Part shown: piece after piece, positions 52,310 through 62,514 of the stretch
Layout of the letters: each line of letters begins with the position of its first letter
Position numbering within the stretch: the stretch's first letter is position 1
Assembly: GCF_047149785.1 (NCBI RefSeq)
Contig: NZ_BAAGBE010000001.1
Coordinates: 1,860,001 to 1,924,000, forward strand
Source: Nitrobacter sp047149785
Lineage (GTDB): Bacteria > Pseudomonadota > Alphaproteobacteria > Rhizobiales > Xanthobacteraceae
Direction of reading: 5' to 3'
DNA length: 64,000 bases
The notes under the pieces: model-generated
Told to the model about the DNA's origin: nothing
Databases searched by the model: none
Seen by the model: the letters and a program-made list of their open reading frames with translations, nothing else
Translations under genes and position numbers: made by a program

Positions 52310-52822
52310 CTACGTCGCCGACGGGGACGCCGGATGGAAGACCAGCGCCAGCCCGTCCATGCAGTAGCGCAGGCCGGTCGGCTTCGGACCGTCGTCGAAG
52401 ACGTGCCCGAGATGGCCGCCGCAGCGACGGCAGTGGATTTCGGTACGGGCCATGCCGAAGGTCGTGTCGGTGGATTCGCCGACCGCATTGTCGAGCGGTT
52501 TCCAGAAGCTCGGCCAGCCGGTGCCGCTCTCGAATTTCGTCTCGGACGAATAGAGCGGGAGGTCGCAGCCGGCGCAGGCGAATGTGCCCTTGCGATGCTC
52601 CTTGAGAAGCGGGCTGGTGAAAGGCGGCTCGGTGCCGTGCTCGCGCAGGATGTGGTACTGCTGCGGCGTGAGCTGCGCCCGCCATTCGGCGTCGGTCTTT
52701 TCGATCTCGAACTTTTGGGCGGGTTTTGTCTCGGCCCTGGCGGGCCCCCCGCGCAGCCAGCGCAAGCCGAGCAGGCCTGCAAGGCCGGCGGCGGATGCGA
52801 GCAGGATACGGCGGTCGATCAT
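52310..52822 (-). CDS. msrB: Exported peptide-methionine (R)-S-oxide reductase MsrB
   Basis: A 170-residue repair enzyme that reduces methionine-R-sulfoxide. N-terminal RRILLASAAGLAGLLGLRWLRGGPARAE resembles a twin-Arg or Sec signal, so it likely acts in the periplasm. The MsrB domain has zinc pairs CAGC and CRRC, SGTGWPSFW, HLGHVFDDGP and the catalytic Cys in LRYCMDGLALVF. The ATG at 52822 with GGAG upstream is chosen over the frame end at 52897. Confidence 0.93.
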   Translation of the reverse strand: MIDRRILLASAAGLAGLLGLRWLRGGPARAETKPAQKFEIEKTDAEWRAQLTPQQYHILREHGTEPPFTSPLLKEHRKGTFACAGCDLPLYSSETKFESGTGWPSFWKPLDNAVGESTDTTFGMARTEIHCRRCGGHLGHVFDDGPKPTGLRYCMDGLALVFHPASPSAT

Positions 52823-53090
52823 GGTTGTCTCCGTGGGAGTCGGTGTGACGATCAATGAACCTTGGGTTCGACTGAAATAGGCGGCCACGCCCGACAAAGT
52901 TACACCGATCCTGGTCGGTCCCGCTCACTTTTTGGTGCTGTCATGCCGGAATAGTACATTTTGTCGTGGGATACCCCGCAGAGGACCCCTACCCTGCGCT
53001 CGACCCCCATGACAATAACGGCATCGGAGGTCGGCCGGAGCCGGGAGCGACCCTGAAACGATGGCGCTTTTTTTCAGATCATAAGCTGGC

Positions 53091-55074
53091 ATGTCCGATA
53101 TTCCCAGAATCTTTAATGATGCGCTTGCTGCTCTCAATAATAGAGACCTGAAGCGCGCCGAAGAATTGTTCAGCCGTGTCGTCCGAGCCGACAGATCGAA
53201 TGTTCCCGCTCTCAACCTTCTGGTCGTGGTCCTGATGGCCATGGAACGCTTTGCCGAGGCAGAGCCGTTCATCGCAAGAGCGATATCCATAAATCAGAAA
53301 TCCGACGTCTCGTTTTATAACTACGGGCTGATTTCCAAACGCCTGAACAAGCCGCAGCAGGCCCTGGAAAATTTCAGCAAGGCCCTGGCTTTGAATCCGA
53401 CCGTCGCCGAGACGTGGAACAACAGAGGGACCGTATTCAACGATCTCGGAAACCATGATTCGGCGATTGCGGACTTCGACAGGGCGATTTCATTGAATGG
53501 ATCGTATGGCGAAGCCTATGCCAACAAGGGCAAGGCGCTTTCGGTCCTCAAGCGGCATGCCGAGGCGCTCGCTGCATACGACAAAGCGCTCTCGATCAAG
53601 CCTGCCCTCGCTGAACCCTGGTTCGGTCGCGGCAATGTTTTCTATGATCTCAACCGCTACGATGAAGCCTTCGCCGCTTATGACAGGGCTTTCTCCATCA
53701 AGCCTGACCTGGAGGGCGTCGAAGGGGCGCGGCTTCATACGAAAATGCGCTTGTGCAGTTGGGAAAAACTCGGTGATGAGATCAATCGGCTTACGACATC
53801 TGTTCGATCGGGCAAGCTCAGCAGCGGCCCTTTTGCATTGCTGTCTCTCTGCGATTCAGCCAGCGATCACCATCGCTGCGCGCGAACGTGGACGACGGCC
53901 AGGAATCCGCAAACGGTCGAGCCGATATGGCAGGGCGTGATCCATGCGCACGATAAAATACGTCTCGGTTATGTCTCTACCGACCTCAACCGGCATCCAA
54001 CCGCACATCTGATGGCGGAATTATTTGAGCTGCATGACCGGACGCGTTTCGAACTATTCGCCTATTCCATAGGACCTGACGATGGATCGGATGTTCGCAA
54101 GCGGCTGATGAACTCATTCGACGCGTTTATTGCCTGCGAAGATCGATCGGACGCCGAAGTCGCGCGCGCAATTGCCGACGCTGAAATCGATATCCTGGTT
54201 GATTTGAATGGTTTCACGAAAGGTGCGCGCACGGATATCTTCGCGCGCCGTCCCGCTCCCCTACAGGTCAACTACCTCGGCTATCCTGGGACAATGGCTG
54301 CTTCGTACATCGATTACATCATTGCCGACAAAACAGTTCTCAGGTCTTCCGACGCGACGCTTTACTCGGAAAAGATCGCCACGCTGCCTCATAGCTATCA
54401 ACCCAACGACCGGAAACGGCTGATCGCCGATACGTCATTCCAACGGGGTGATGTTGGACTTCCCGCAGACAGGTTCGTGTTTTGCTGCTTCAACAACAAC
54501 TACAAGATTCAGCCTGAAACCTTCGGACGCTGGATGCGCATTCTCAGGGCGGTCGATGAAAGCGCGCTTTGGCTGCTGGCCGAAAACCAAACGGCTATCG
54601 AAAACCTGAGAAAGGAAGCCGAGGTCAGAGGCGTCGATCCGGCGCGTCTTGTCTTTGCCAGGCGAGCGGAGCCACCCGAGCACCTGGCGCGCCATCGCCT
54701 CGCCGACCTTTTCCTGGATACGCTGCCATACAGCGCTCACACAACGGCGAGCGATGCGCTTTGGGCAGGCCTGCCGGTACTCACCCAAATCGGTGAAAAC
54801 CTTTGCAGGCAGGGTTGCCGCGAGCCTGTTGAGCGCGATCGGTCTGCCCGGGCTGATTGCTCAAACGTCGGATGAGTATGAGAGTCTCGCCATCGACCTG
54901 GCCACAAATCCCGACAGGCTCGCCGCGATCAAGGACAAGCTTGCAAGGAATCGTCTGACTACGCCTCTGTTTGATACCGAATTATTTACGAGACATATCG
55001 AGGCTGCGTATCGAGCCATGTACGATCGGTATCGGGCCGGCCTGCCGCCTGATCATATCGTCGTACCCGCGTGA
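53091..55074 (+). pseudogene. TPR/SPINDLY-type O-GlcNAc transferase-like gene, frameshifted
   Basis: Glycosyltransferase family 41-like. Residues about 1-220 are TPR repeats (ARAISINQKSDVSFYNYGLISKRLNKPQQALENFSKALALNP and similar). The catalytic part has IRLGYVSTDLNRHPTAHLMAELF, DILVDLNGFTKGARTDIFARRPAPLQVNYLGYPGTMAA, FVFCCFNNNYKIQPETFGRWMRIL and SAHTTASDALWAGLPVLTQIGE. At 54796-54799 a run of four A changes frame: the sequence GGTGAAAACCTTTGCAGGC should read G-E-T-F-A-G-R, and one extra A breaks it. The remaining family C-terminus continues in the next frame to 55074. Pseudogene or sequencing error. Possible filament glycosylation by position only. Confidence 0.8.
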
Positions 55075-55106
55075 TCCAACGGACCGGGCAAGTCGCATCA
55101 AACCGA

Positions 55107-56540
55107 TTATCCATCGCGATCGCTCGCGGGCGCCGACGGCGGTGCGTGACGAGTCATCGATCGCAGCGGCCGCGTTCCTGCCTGACGACTGGCCTCGGCG
55201 AGCCTGACCTCGCGCGCTCGCGCCCTGATGCGCGCGCGCTCGCGATAGCGGGCGAGCGCGCCGGCGGCGGCGGAACGTGCCCGGGTCGCAATGCCGATGG
55301 CGTAGCCGGCGGCGCGTCCGGTCGGTCCGCCCGCCCACACCAGTTCGAACGGCGAAAACAGCCGCCAGCGGTCGTCGCCTTCGAATATCCCGCTGGCGAT
55401 CAGTTGCCCCGCCGTCGCCGACGTGTTCAATCCCTGCCGGCCGAAACCGCTCGCGACCCACAGTCCGGGCTGCAGCCGGCCGATCTGCGGCATGCCGTGC
55501 ACGGTCTGCCCGATCGCGCCGCTGAAGACTTCTGCGATTTCGACCGTGCCGAGTTGCGGGAAAATGGCGCGGATGCGCCTGCAGATCGCCGCGGCATGTC
55601 GATCCGATCGCGCCTCCCAGGTGGTTTCCGGGCTGGCCCACATCAGCCTGTCACCGTCGACGATCCGGAAATGATCGATGCCGTCGGTGTCGATGACGGA
55701 GCCCTGAAATGCCACCGCCTCGGCGAGCCGTGCGCCCAGCGGCGCCGTGACGGCGGCATGGCGCCAGACCGGGACCAGCGTATCGGACAATCGCCGCAGC
55801 GCTCCGCCGAGATGGACATTGCCCGCAAGCACGACATGGGAAGCCCGCAGGCGCGCCTGCGGGGTCACGATGCGCTTTCGAATCCCGAACGGATCGAGCC
55901 CGACCACCGGCGTCTCTTCGAAGATGCGCGCGCCGGCGTTGCGGGCAAGCTTCGCGAGGCCGTGAACATATTTACGTCCTTCGATCTGGAAGGCTCGCGG
56001 ATAATGCACGGCGTGAAAATACCGGTCCGTGCGCAAGGTGTCGCGGACGCGATCGACCTGCCACCCCTCCACCTCGGTCGCGAAATCCTCAGCCAGCATC
56101 TGCAGATGGCTGACAAGCCGCTCGCCGGCATCGACGTTGGAGACTTCAAGCGCGCCTTCGCTCAGCGCAAGGCCGGGAATGATATGTTCGGCGGCATGGG
56201 CGCGAACATAATCGGCGCCCTGCCGCGACAGCGACCAGAGTTCGCAGGCGTCATCGAAGCCGACCCGCGCGATCAGATCGGAAAGCGGAAGCGCGTAGCC
56301 CGGCATGACCGTTCCGAGATGATGGCCGGACGCGTTCCAGCCGACATGGCGCGCTTCGAGAACGACGACGCTCGCGCCGGTCCGCGCAGCTTCCAGCGCC
56401 ACCGTGAGTCCGGCAAGACCCGCCCCCACCACGCAAATATCGACATCGAGATCGGCGCTCAGCCGCACACGTTGCGGCGCGGCCACGGCGGACACCGTAT
56501 CGCCGGGACTATCGGCCGCATCTGTGCTTTCCGAAATCAT
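55107..56540 (-). CDS. FAD-dependent oxidoreductase (DAO family)
   Basis: A 477-residue flavoenzyme of the D-amino-acid-oxidase/PuuB-like group. The FAD-binding VDICVVGAGLAGLTVALEAARTGASVVVLEA (Rossmann GxGxxG) starts near residue 35. Downstream IGRLQPGLWVASGFGRQGLNTSATAGQLIA is the C-terminal FAD contact. The C-terminus has an Arg-rich tail. Likely oxidises an amine or amino acid; the substrate is not known. It converges with the glycosyltransferase gene. Confidence 0.88.
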   Translation of the reverse strand: MISESTDAADSPGDTVSAVAAPQRVRLSADLDVDICVVGAGLAGLTVALEAARTGASVVVLEARHVGWNASGHHLGTVMPGYALPLSDLIARVGFDDACELWSLSRQGADYVRAHAAEHIIPGLALSEGALEVSNVDAGERLVSHLQMLAEDFATEVEGWQVDRVRDTLRTDRYFHAVHYPRAFQIEGRKYVHGLAKLARNAGARIFEETPVVGLDPFGIRKRIVTPQARLRASHVVLAGNVHLGGALRRLSDTLVPVWRHAAVTAPLGARLAEAVAFQGSVIDTDGIDHFRIVDGDRLMWASPETTWEARSDRHAAAICRRIRAIFPQLGTVEIAEVFSGAIGQTVHGMPQIGRLQPGLWVASGFGRQGLNTSATAGQLIASGIFEGDDRWRLFSPFELVWAGGPTGRAAGYAIGIATRARSAAAGALARYRERARIRARAREVRLAEASRQAGTRPLRSMTRHAPPSAPASDRDG

Positions 56541-56674
56541 GGCGTTTTCTTACGGATTTGCGCCAACCTTGTCATCTTGTCGCCCTGTCCGTGCAAGGTT
56601 GCAGATTGATCGACGGGATCGATACCTGTATCCCGCGTTACGGTCATGCTTCAATGCCGAATCGAGACTGAGTC

Positions 56675-57211
56675 ATGCGCCGCCTGTTGCTGCTTCGACA
56701 CGCCAAAACCGAGAGCGATACACCCAGCGGCGGCGATCGGGACCGCCCGCTGGCCGCACGCGGCCGCAAGGACGCCGCCGAACTCGGCGCCTGGCTCGCC
56801 GGACAACAATCCCTTCTGCCCGATCTGGTTTTCATTTCGACCGCCGTGCGGGCACGCACCACCTGGGATATCGTCCGGCAGCGGATTTCGGATGATGTGC
56901 CTCCGGAGATTGCCGCGCATCTGCCGGATCTTTACGGCGCCCAGCCGACGCAGCTATTGGCGCTCATTCGTTCCGCTGCCGCGCAGAAGTCCAGACGTCT
57001 GATGATCGTCGGGCACAATCCCGGCCTGCACGAACTCGCGCTCGGCCTGATCGGCGGCGGCGATGCGGCCGGGCGCGCGGCGCTGGCCCGCAACCTGCCG
57101 ACGTCGGGACTTGCGGTGATCGACTTTGCCGCCGAGAGCTGGAATGGCGCGGCCTTCGGAAGCGGACAGCTCGCGCGGTTCGTCAGCCCGAAACTGCTGA
57201 AGGAGGCTTAG
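56675..57211 (+). CDS. SixA-like histidine phosphatase
   Basis: A 178-residue histidine acid phosphatase-superfamily protein. N-terminal LLLRHAKTESD is the RHG-type motif with the phospho-His, and VGHNPGLHELALGL has the second His. SixA acts on phospho-His of the ArcB HPt domain in E. coli; substrate here unknown. Length fits the family. Confidence 0.88.
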   Translation: MRRLLLLRHAKTESDTPSGGDRDRPLAARGRKDAAELGAWLAGQQSLLPDLVFISTAVRARTTWDIVRQRISDDVPPEIAAHLPDLYGAQPTQLLALIRSAAAQKSRRLMIVGHNPGLHELALGLIGGGDAAGRAALARNLPTSGLAVIDFAAESWNGAAFGSGQLARFVSPKLLKEA

Positions 57212-57296
57212 AGTCTGATCAGCGCGCCCAGGAACGACATCCGTCGAGACTTATTCAACGTCCTGCCAGCGCCGATGCCACTCGCGAGAGCGCCGA

Positions 57297-57899
57297 TCAG
57301 GGCAGCAAATCCTGCGGCAGCGCGTCGAAGGTGTAGGCGCGCGGTCGATTGCGGCGCATGTAGCCGCCGGCCTGCCAGCCGAACAGCGCCGACAGCCCGA
57401 CGATGAACAGCGCGCCCGCCCATTCGCCGATAACCAGCGCCCGCACCAGCAATGCGGCCATCGCCACCGACAGCAACGTCAGCACCCCCACCCCTGCGAA
57501 ATAAAGCGCGGGCCTCAGGCCGCCAACCAGCGAAGCGCGCGCGCCATGCAAGGCGAGTCGGCGATGCAGTTCGACAATGAATACGCGGTAATCCTTGTCC
57601 TGCGTATCCATCAGCGCCAGCGTCTGCCAGGTCGTGGACATTACAACGATGCGGCCGCCGTCGCGATGCAGGATATCGGTGCGGAAGCGGCGCGATTGCA
57701 TCGACATGGGCCGATACGACATCCGAACAGCCGCAATATCCGCATAACGCCATATCCCGGACCGGCTGCCGGCCTGCCAGGATATTCCCTCATCCTCCAG
57801 CACGAACCGATGCGCCGATCCGATCAGCGACGCCCGGTAGGCGTAGCCGAGACCTGGCGGCGTCTCGGGTGGCAGCGACACGATCGGCGTCCTTCGCAC
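57297..57899 (-). CDS. Conserved hypothetical membrane protein
   Basis: A 200-residue protein with two adjacent C-terminal membrane helices (VGVLTLLSVAMAALLVRALVI and WAGALFIVGLSALFGWQAGGY) after an N-terminal soluble part (RFVLEDEGISWQAGSRSGIWRYADIAAVRMSYRPM), likely PH-like and cytoplasmic. Function unknown. Convergent with the SixA gene. Confidence 0.7.
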   Translation of the reverse strand: MRRTPIVSLPPETPPGLGYAYRASLIGSAHRFVLEDEGISWQAGSRSGIWRYADIAAVRMSYRPMSMQSRRFRTDILHRDGGRIVVMSTTWQTLALMDTQDKDYRVFIVELHRRLALHGARASLVGGLRPALYFAGVGVLTLLSVAMAALLVRALVIGEWAGALFIVGLSALFGWQAGGYMRRNRPRAYTFDALPQDLLP

Positions 57900-57948
57900 A
57901 ACGGGCTTTCTCTTGCTCGCGAGGCGGGTTCTATCCTACAAATCCTTC

Positions 57949-58383
57949 ATGGCTGAAGCGGCTTATTTTCCGCGCCATCTGATTCTCGGCGGCGCGATGG
58001 TATCCGGCATATTGCTCGCGCTTGCGGTGCACATGCTGGGCGCGCAGATCGGCCTCGATCTCGGCGGCCTGTGGCGTTCCGATGCCAGGGAGTTCATGCC
58101 GGCGGGCGCCGCGATCGCATGGTGGCTGGTCGCAACGGCCGCCTTCTCCGGCAGCTATTTCGTCGCGACGCTGATGCACAGCGCGCCGTCCGGCCGTATC
58201 CAGCAGCGACTGCGGCAGTTCCTGATCGCGATCGCCGTGCTGTTTCTTGCAGGCGCCGGACAGGCCGCCTCGGCGCCGAGCGCCGTACCCACGGTCGAAG
58301 GCCTCGTGGCCGGGCTGGCCGTGCTCGGTCTCGGCGCGGCGATGGCTTTCTGCGGCGCGTATTTCGCGCTGCGCAAGAGCTGA
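57949..58383 (+). CDS. Conserved hypothetical four-helix membrane protein
   Basis: A 144-residue protein with about four hydrophobic segments (HLILGGAMVSGILLALAVHML, IAWWLVATAAFSGSYFVATLM, QFLIAIAVLFLAGAGQAA, GLVAGLAVLGLGAAMAFCGAYF). ATG 57949 is used; the frame extends to 57913. Function unknown. A hairpin terminator lies 28 bp downstream. Confidence 0.7.
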   Translation: MAEAAYFPRHLILGGAMVSGILLALAVHMLGAQIGLDLGGLWRSDAREFMPAGAAIAWWLVATAAFSGSYFVATLMHSAPSGRIQQRLRQFLIAIAVLFLAGAGQAASAPSAVPTVEGLVAGLAVLGLGAAMAFCGAYFALRKS

Positions 58384-58410
58384 CAACCCCGGCGTCCATC
58401 ATGCCCGCGT

Positions 58411-58450
58411 CCCGGTCCAGCGTCGCCAGCCCTGGGCCGGGCGTTTTCTT
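58411..58450 (+). terminator. Rho-independent terminator
   Basis: CCCGGTCCAG (58411-58420) pairs with CTGGGCCGGG (58432-58441) in a 10-bp stem with one G-U pair, followed by CGTTTTCTT. Ends the upstream membrane-protein gene. Confidence 0.7.
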
Positions 58451-59134
58451 GCATCATGCATTCACGAATTGTTTCCCGACGCAATACGCTGCCGTCATAC
58501 AATTGACGGATCAACGCCGGGTGCGGCTTCGAGGTATCCTCCGACGAAGAGGCTCAAATCGACCATGGAACAGAAGAGGTTTTATGCCTATATGCAATAA
58601 CGGTCGTGGCGCAACATCATCGCAGCCGGTGCAAGACCCGAGATGTTTGGACCATCGGGATCGTTTGGACCATAACGACTCATCTGTCGGGCCGGCGCGC
58701 CATTTTGTCCCGTGGATTTTTCGCGTATGAGTGACGGAACAGCCGCTTGCCCCTCCTTCTCTCCAACCGGCTCAAAACAAAAAAACATGCGTGACCGGCG
58801 TGGGGGTTTGCTTCATTGTCCGGGCGCGTCCGTCCAGCGAACGTCTGAACCGCTTCACCAGAATCGCCGGAATATAGTGAGATTATAAGAGTGCCCTTGA
58901 TATCGAAGCTCGTTGGAGATTACTGCAAGGATATGCGAATTTTTAGATCGGGGTCCTAGTGCCCTCAATCTGAAGTTCGCCTCGTTATATAGCGCCTTCC
59001 GTAGCAAACTTCGGACTCGAAAGGGCATTGGCAATTTATGATTCTAGTGTGGTTTAGACTCGGACATTCGCTTGAAGCGCTTGCAGAGAAAAAATGAGGC
59101 AAACTTCCGAACCACCGTGCTGGCGGGAGGACGA
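58451..59134. other. Intergenic region of about 680 bp, no gene recognised
   Basis: Several short overlapping open frames are all GC-poor in coding bias and lack good starts. The sequence becomes AT-richer at 58870-59060 (TATAGTGAGATTATAAGAG, TTTTTAGATCGGGG), which may be the promoter of the next gene. No tRNA or rRNA fold was recognised. Confidence 0.4.
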
Positions 59135-60247
59135 ATGCATCGGCTGCTGACCGCGCTCCAGGGCGGCTTCAAGGAACGGATCGGCTGGAAACGCCTTGGC
59201 GTCGTTGCGAGCCTCGTCATCATCGCCTTCGCGATCATGACTCTCGTCCGCACCCTCAAGGGCGTCGACACCGGCGTTATTCTGATCGCACTGACGGAGA
59301 AGTCGCCGCACGAGATCACCATGGCCGCGCTTTGCGTGATCGGCGCGTTCTGTACGCTGACATTCTATGACTTCTTTGCGCTGCGGACCATCGGCAAGGA
59401 TCATATCCCCTACCGGGTTGCCGCGCTCTCTGCGTTCACGAGCTACACCATCGGCCATAATGTCGGCGCCACGGTCTTCACCGGCGGCGCGATTCGTTTC
59501 CGCATCTATTCGGACCACGGACTGAACGCGATCGATGTCGCCAAGGTCTGCTTCATCTCGGGACTGACGTTCTGGCTCGGCAACCTGTTCGTGCTCGGCC
59601 TCGGCATGGCCTGGCACCCCTCGGCCGCAAGCGCGATGGACCTGCTGCCGCCATCCATCAACCGGCTGATCGCGTTCGGCTGCCTCGCCGGCATCGTGGT
59701 CTATCTCGCCTGGATCATCACCGGTCGCAATCGCCGCGAACTCGGACAGAACGGCTGGAAAGTCGTGCTGCCGTCGGCGCGGCTGACCTTCGTGCAGATC
59801 CTGATCGGCGTCGTCGATCTGGGATTCTGCGCTTCGGCGATTTACCTGCTGATGCCCGCGCAACCGCCGATCGATTTCGTCTCCGTGTCGGTGGTCTTCA
59901 TTCTGGCGACCCTGCTCGGCTTTGCCAGCCACGCTCCCGGTAGCCTCGGCGTATTCGACGCGGCGATGCTGGTGGCCCTGCCGCAGTTCGGCAAGGAGCA
60001 GTTGCTGGCGACGCTTCTGGTCTACCGCACGCTCTATTTCGTGATTCCCTTCGCCATCGCCATCACCATCATGGGCACGCGCGAACTCTGGCTCAACGTC
60101 GTGCAGCCCTGGCAGCACCGCCGCGTGACCAACGCCGACGGCAACGATAGCGGTAGCGGTAGCGACGGTAACGACGGCGGCGGCACCGCTCCAGACCAGG
60201 CGACCCCACCGCCGCGTGCTGTCAAGACACGGGTCTCGCAGGAGTGA
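59135..60247 (+). CDS. Lysylphosphatidylglycerol-synthase-like membrane protein (flippase domain, UPF0104)
   Basis: A 370-residue polytopic protein with about eight hydrophobic segments. Family block SYTIGHNVGATVFTGGAIRFRIYS and the later LGFASHAPGSLGVFDAAMLVAL match the LPG synthase transmembrane region. No aminoacyl-transferase domain follows, so the enzymatic half of MprF is missing and a lipid-transport role is inferred. ATG at 59135 with GGGAGG is preferred over 59072. The C-terminal tail is Gly/Ser/Asp-rich. Confidence 0.85.
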   Translation: MHRLLTALQGGFKERIGWKRLGVVASLVIIAFAIMTLVRTLKGVDTGVILIALTEKSPHEITMAALCVIGAFCTLTFYDFFALRTIGKDHIPYRVAALSAFTSYTIGHNVGATVFTGGAIRFRIYSDHGLNAIDVAKVCFISGLTFWLGNLFVLGLGMAWHPSAASAMDLLPPSINRLIAFGCLAGIVVYLAWIITGRNRRELGQNGWKVVLPSARLTFVQILIGVVDLGFCASAIYLLMPAQPPIDFVSVSVVFILATLLGFASHAPGSLGVFDAAMLVALPQFGKEQLLATLLVYRTLYFVIPFAIAITIMGTRELWLNVVQPWQHRRVTNADGNDSGSGSDGNDGGGTAPDQATPPPRAVKTRVSQE

Positions 60248-60389
60248 GCCGCCCGCCGTGCGATCCTGTCGCCGCAATCGGTTCCGCCGTTCATGGCCGA
60301 TCGTCTTCGCCCGTCACATTCGCTTCATCCATTGGTCGATCCGACGAACCTCTCTTATTTCCGCCAAAACTATCGCGTCAAAACCGTTC

Positions 60390-62459
60390 ATGGCCCGCCC
60401 TCACGCCTTCTCCCTCATCCGGATTCTCCTGACATTGCTCGGCACGCTCGCCGCGCAGCAAGCCGCCGCACAGTCCGCTGCGGGCGATCCCGCCTCTCCG
60501 GCCCAGGCCACGCCAGTCCAGGTCATGCCGGTCCAGGATCAGGCGGCCGGAGGAATGGAGATTTCGTGGGAGGTCCGCAACCGTTTCAGGCTATTCCGCG
60601 AGGAGCGCGACTTCCAGATCCACGTCGCAACCGAACGCAACCAGAGCATTCTCGCCGCCGAGCAGGCGCTGGAATTGCAAAGCGACGGCCGCGGCTGGGC
60701 CCGCAACGCCGTGAATCGCCTTTGCGTTGACCTCGGCGGCCATATCAGCGAGCCCTGCACCCGCGACAAGGTCAAGGAGAGCTATCTGGCACCGACGGAA
60801 CATCCCGTCACCGTGCGCCTGACCGGCGCGATCCCGGTCGGCGCGGTGTGCGCCTGGTCGTTCGACGACGGCGACGGCCCACGCACCACGACGCAGGACT
60901 GCGCCGAGCCGATCGACTTTCGCGCCCGCTATGGCCGCGCCACCAATGCCACCGTCGATGTCACGAGCGGCAGCGACGCGCCGCAGCGCCTGACGACCCA
61001 GATCAAGGTGCGCGACATCCTCATCGCCGGCCTCGGCGACTCCATCGCCTCGGGTGAAGGAAATCCGGACCGCGCCATCGCGCTGTCCGACGAAGGCTTC
61101 TGCTTCCGCTCCTATCTCGGCGGCCCGACGAGCGAATATTACCGACCGAGCCGCGCCGGCTACAAAGGCGGCCGAGCCTGCGGCACCTCCGGATCGCTCC
61201 AGACCTGGCAGCATTACAGCGCGTTGTGGATGAACGCGGCCTGTCATCGCTCGCTTTACAGTTACCAGACCCGAACCGCCCTTGCGCTCGCGGTGCGGTA
61301 TCCGCACATCGCCGTGACCTATCTGCCGCTCGCCTGCACCGGCGCCAGCATTCCCGACGGAATGCTGGGTTCGCAGCGTGCGCGCGAATGCCTGACCACG
61401 AAGTCGTCGGCCAAGTGTCAAGGCACCGTCAATGGCCAGATCGCCGAACTGCGCGACGCGCTTGCGGCTGCGAAACGCCGCCAGCCCGATCGCAAGCTCG
61501 ACCTGGTGCTGCTGACCGTCGGCGCCAACGATATCAATTTCTCGGGCCTCGTGTCCGACGTCATCGTCGATGCGCCGACCGAGCGCGCACTGTTCAAGCG
61601 CAGCGGCCTGATCGGATCGGTCGATGATTCCCGGTCGAGTCTCGCGCGCGACCTGCCGCAATCCTTCCGCCGGCTGCGCACCGCGTTGAAGCCGCTGCTG
61701 GACAACGACCTGTCCCGGGTGGTGTTCGTCTCCTACGCCGACCCGGCGCTGGCCAACGGCGGCGTGCCCTGCGCCGGCGGCAAGGCCGGCTTCGACGTGC
61801 ATCCGTCGTTCAACGCCGATCCGCGGCGGCTGGCCGAGGTCGAGGGCTACGTCCGGAACGAATTCCTGCCGCGGCTGAAGGCGATCGCGCTGTGCCAGTC
61901 CGGCGTGATCTGCGGTGATCCCGACAGCGATCGCATGACCTTCGTCGATGCGCATCAGGCGGCGTTCGCCGATCACGGGTTCTGCGCGCGCGACGGCAAC
62001 GATCCCGAATTCGACCGCGCATGTTTCTCGGCCAGGGGAGACAGCTTCGTCAGCGACATCGTGGAGGCACCGCAGCAGCCCATGACGTGCGGGCGCCCGG
62101 CCAGCGATTTCCGCGCCTATCTGCCGCGCGCGCGCTGGATCCGCGACGCTGACGACAGCTACTTCACGGCGATGACCTACCCGCAGGCGCTGCCGGCGTC
62201 GGTGCAGCCGTCCGACATCCATGACGCGACATGGGGCCTGCTCTCGGCGGTGTATGGCGGCGCGATCCACCCGACCGCCGAGGGCCATGCCGCGATGGCG
62301 GACGCCGCGCTGCCGGCGGTCGAAGCCGAACTGCACCTCAACGGCGCCGATGGCAGCGACGTGACGGGCGAACCCCTGCCGCCACTGGCGCCGCCCTCGC
62401 CGGTTTCGCCCGCACCCCTGACGCCGCCAGCGGCGATCCCGCCCGCACCGCAGCGGTAA
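60390..62459 (+). CDS. Secreted SGNH/GDSL-family hydrolase
   Basis: A 689-residue protein. Signal peptide (IRILLTLLGTLAAQQAAAQS). The SGNH blocks are AGLGDSIASGEGNP near residue 215 (Ser nucleophile), LLTVGANDINFSGL near 380 (Gly, Asn) and GAIHPTAEGHAAM near 624 (His). A region about residues 30-200 has no known domain and looks beta-rich. The C-terminal 30 residues are Pro-rich. ATG at 60390 is used because the signal peptide starts there. Likely periplasmic esterase or lipase. Confidence 0.88.
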   Translation: MARPHAFSLIRILLTLLGTLAAQQAAAQSAAGDPASPAQATPVQVMPVQDQAAGGMEISWEVRNRFRLFREERDFQIHVATERNQSILAAEQALELQSDGRGWARNAVNRLCVDLGGHISEPCTRDKVKESYLAPTEHPVTVRLTGAIPVGAVCAWSFDDGDGPRTTTQDCAEPIDFRARYGRATNATVDVTSGSDAPQRLTTQIKVRDILIAGLGDSIASGEGNPDRAIALSDEGFCFRSYLGGPTSEYYRPSRAGYKGGRACGTSGSLQTWQHYSALWMNAACHRSLYSYQTRTALALAVRYPHIAVTYLPLACTGASIPDGMLGSQRARECLTTKSSAKCQGTVNGQIAELRDALAAAKRRQPDRKLDLVLLTVGANDINFSGLVSDVIVDAPTERALFKRSGLIGSVDDSRSSLARDLPQSFRRLRTALKPLLDNDLSRVVFVSYADPALANGGVPCAGGKAGFDVHPSFNADPRRLAEVEGYVRNEFLPRLKAIALCQSGVICGDPDSDRMTFVDAHQAAFADHGFCARDGNDPEFDRACFSARGDSFVSDIVEAPQQPMTCGRPASDFRAYLPRARWIRDADDSYFTAMTYPQALPASVQPSDIHDATWGLLSAVYGGAIHPTAEGHAAMADAALPAVEAELHLNGADGSDVTGEPLPPLAPPSPVSPAPLTPPAAIPPAPQR

Positions 62460-62514
62460 ACCTGGAGCGGTTCACGATTACACGGAATCAATGCGCGCTC
62501 CGGCGTCATGCGCG

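Noticed and set aside
51817..52605. Open reading frames running through the tandem array
   Set aside because: The array is open in several frames because of its repeated composition; the translations are repeats of MAVRRTA-type peptides with no independent support.
58247..58600. Short ORFs in the 58.4-59.1 kb gap
   Set aside because: They overlap the end of the membrane-protein gene and its terminator, and have no coding-like composition.
60591..62336. 581-codon minus-strand frame opposite the SGNH hydrolase
   Set aside because: Antisense of a gene with all SGNH motifs and a signal peptide; no domain seen in the shadow frame.
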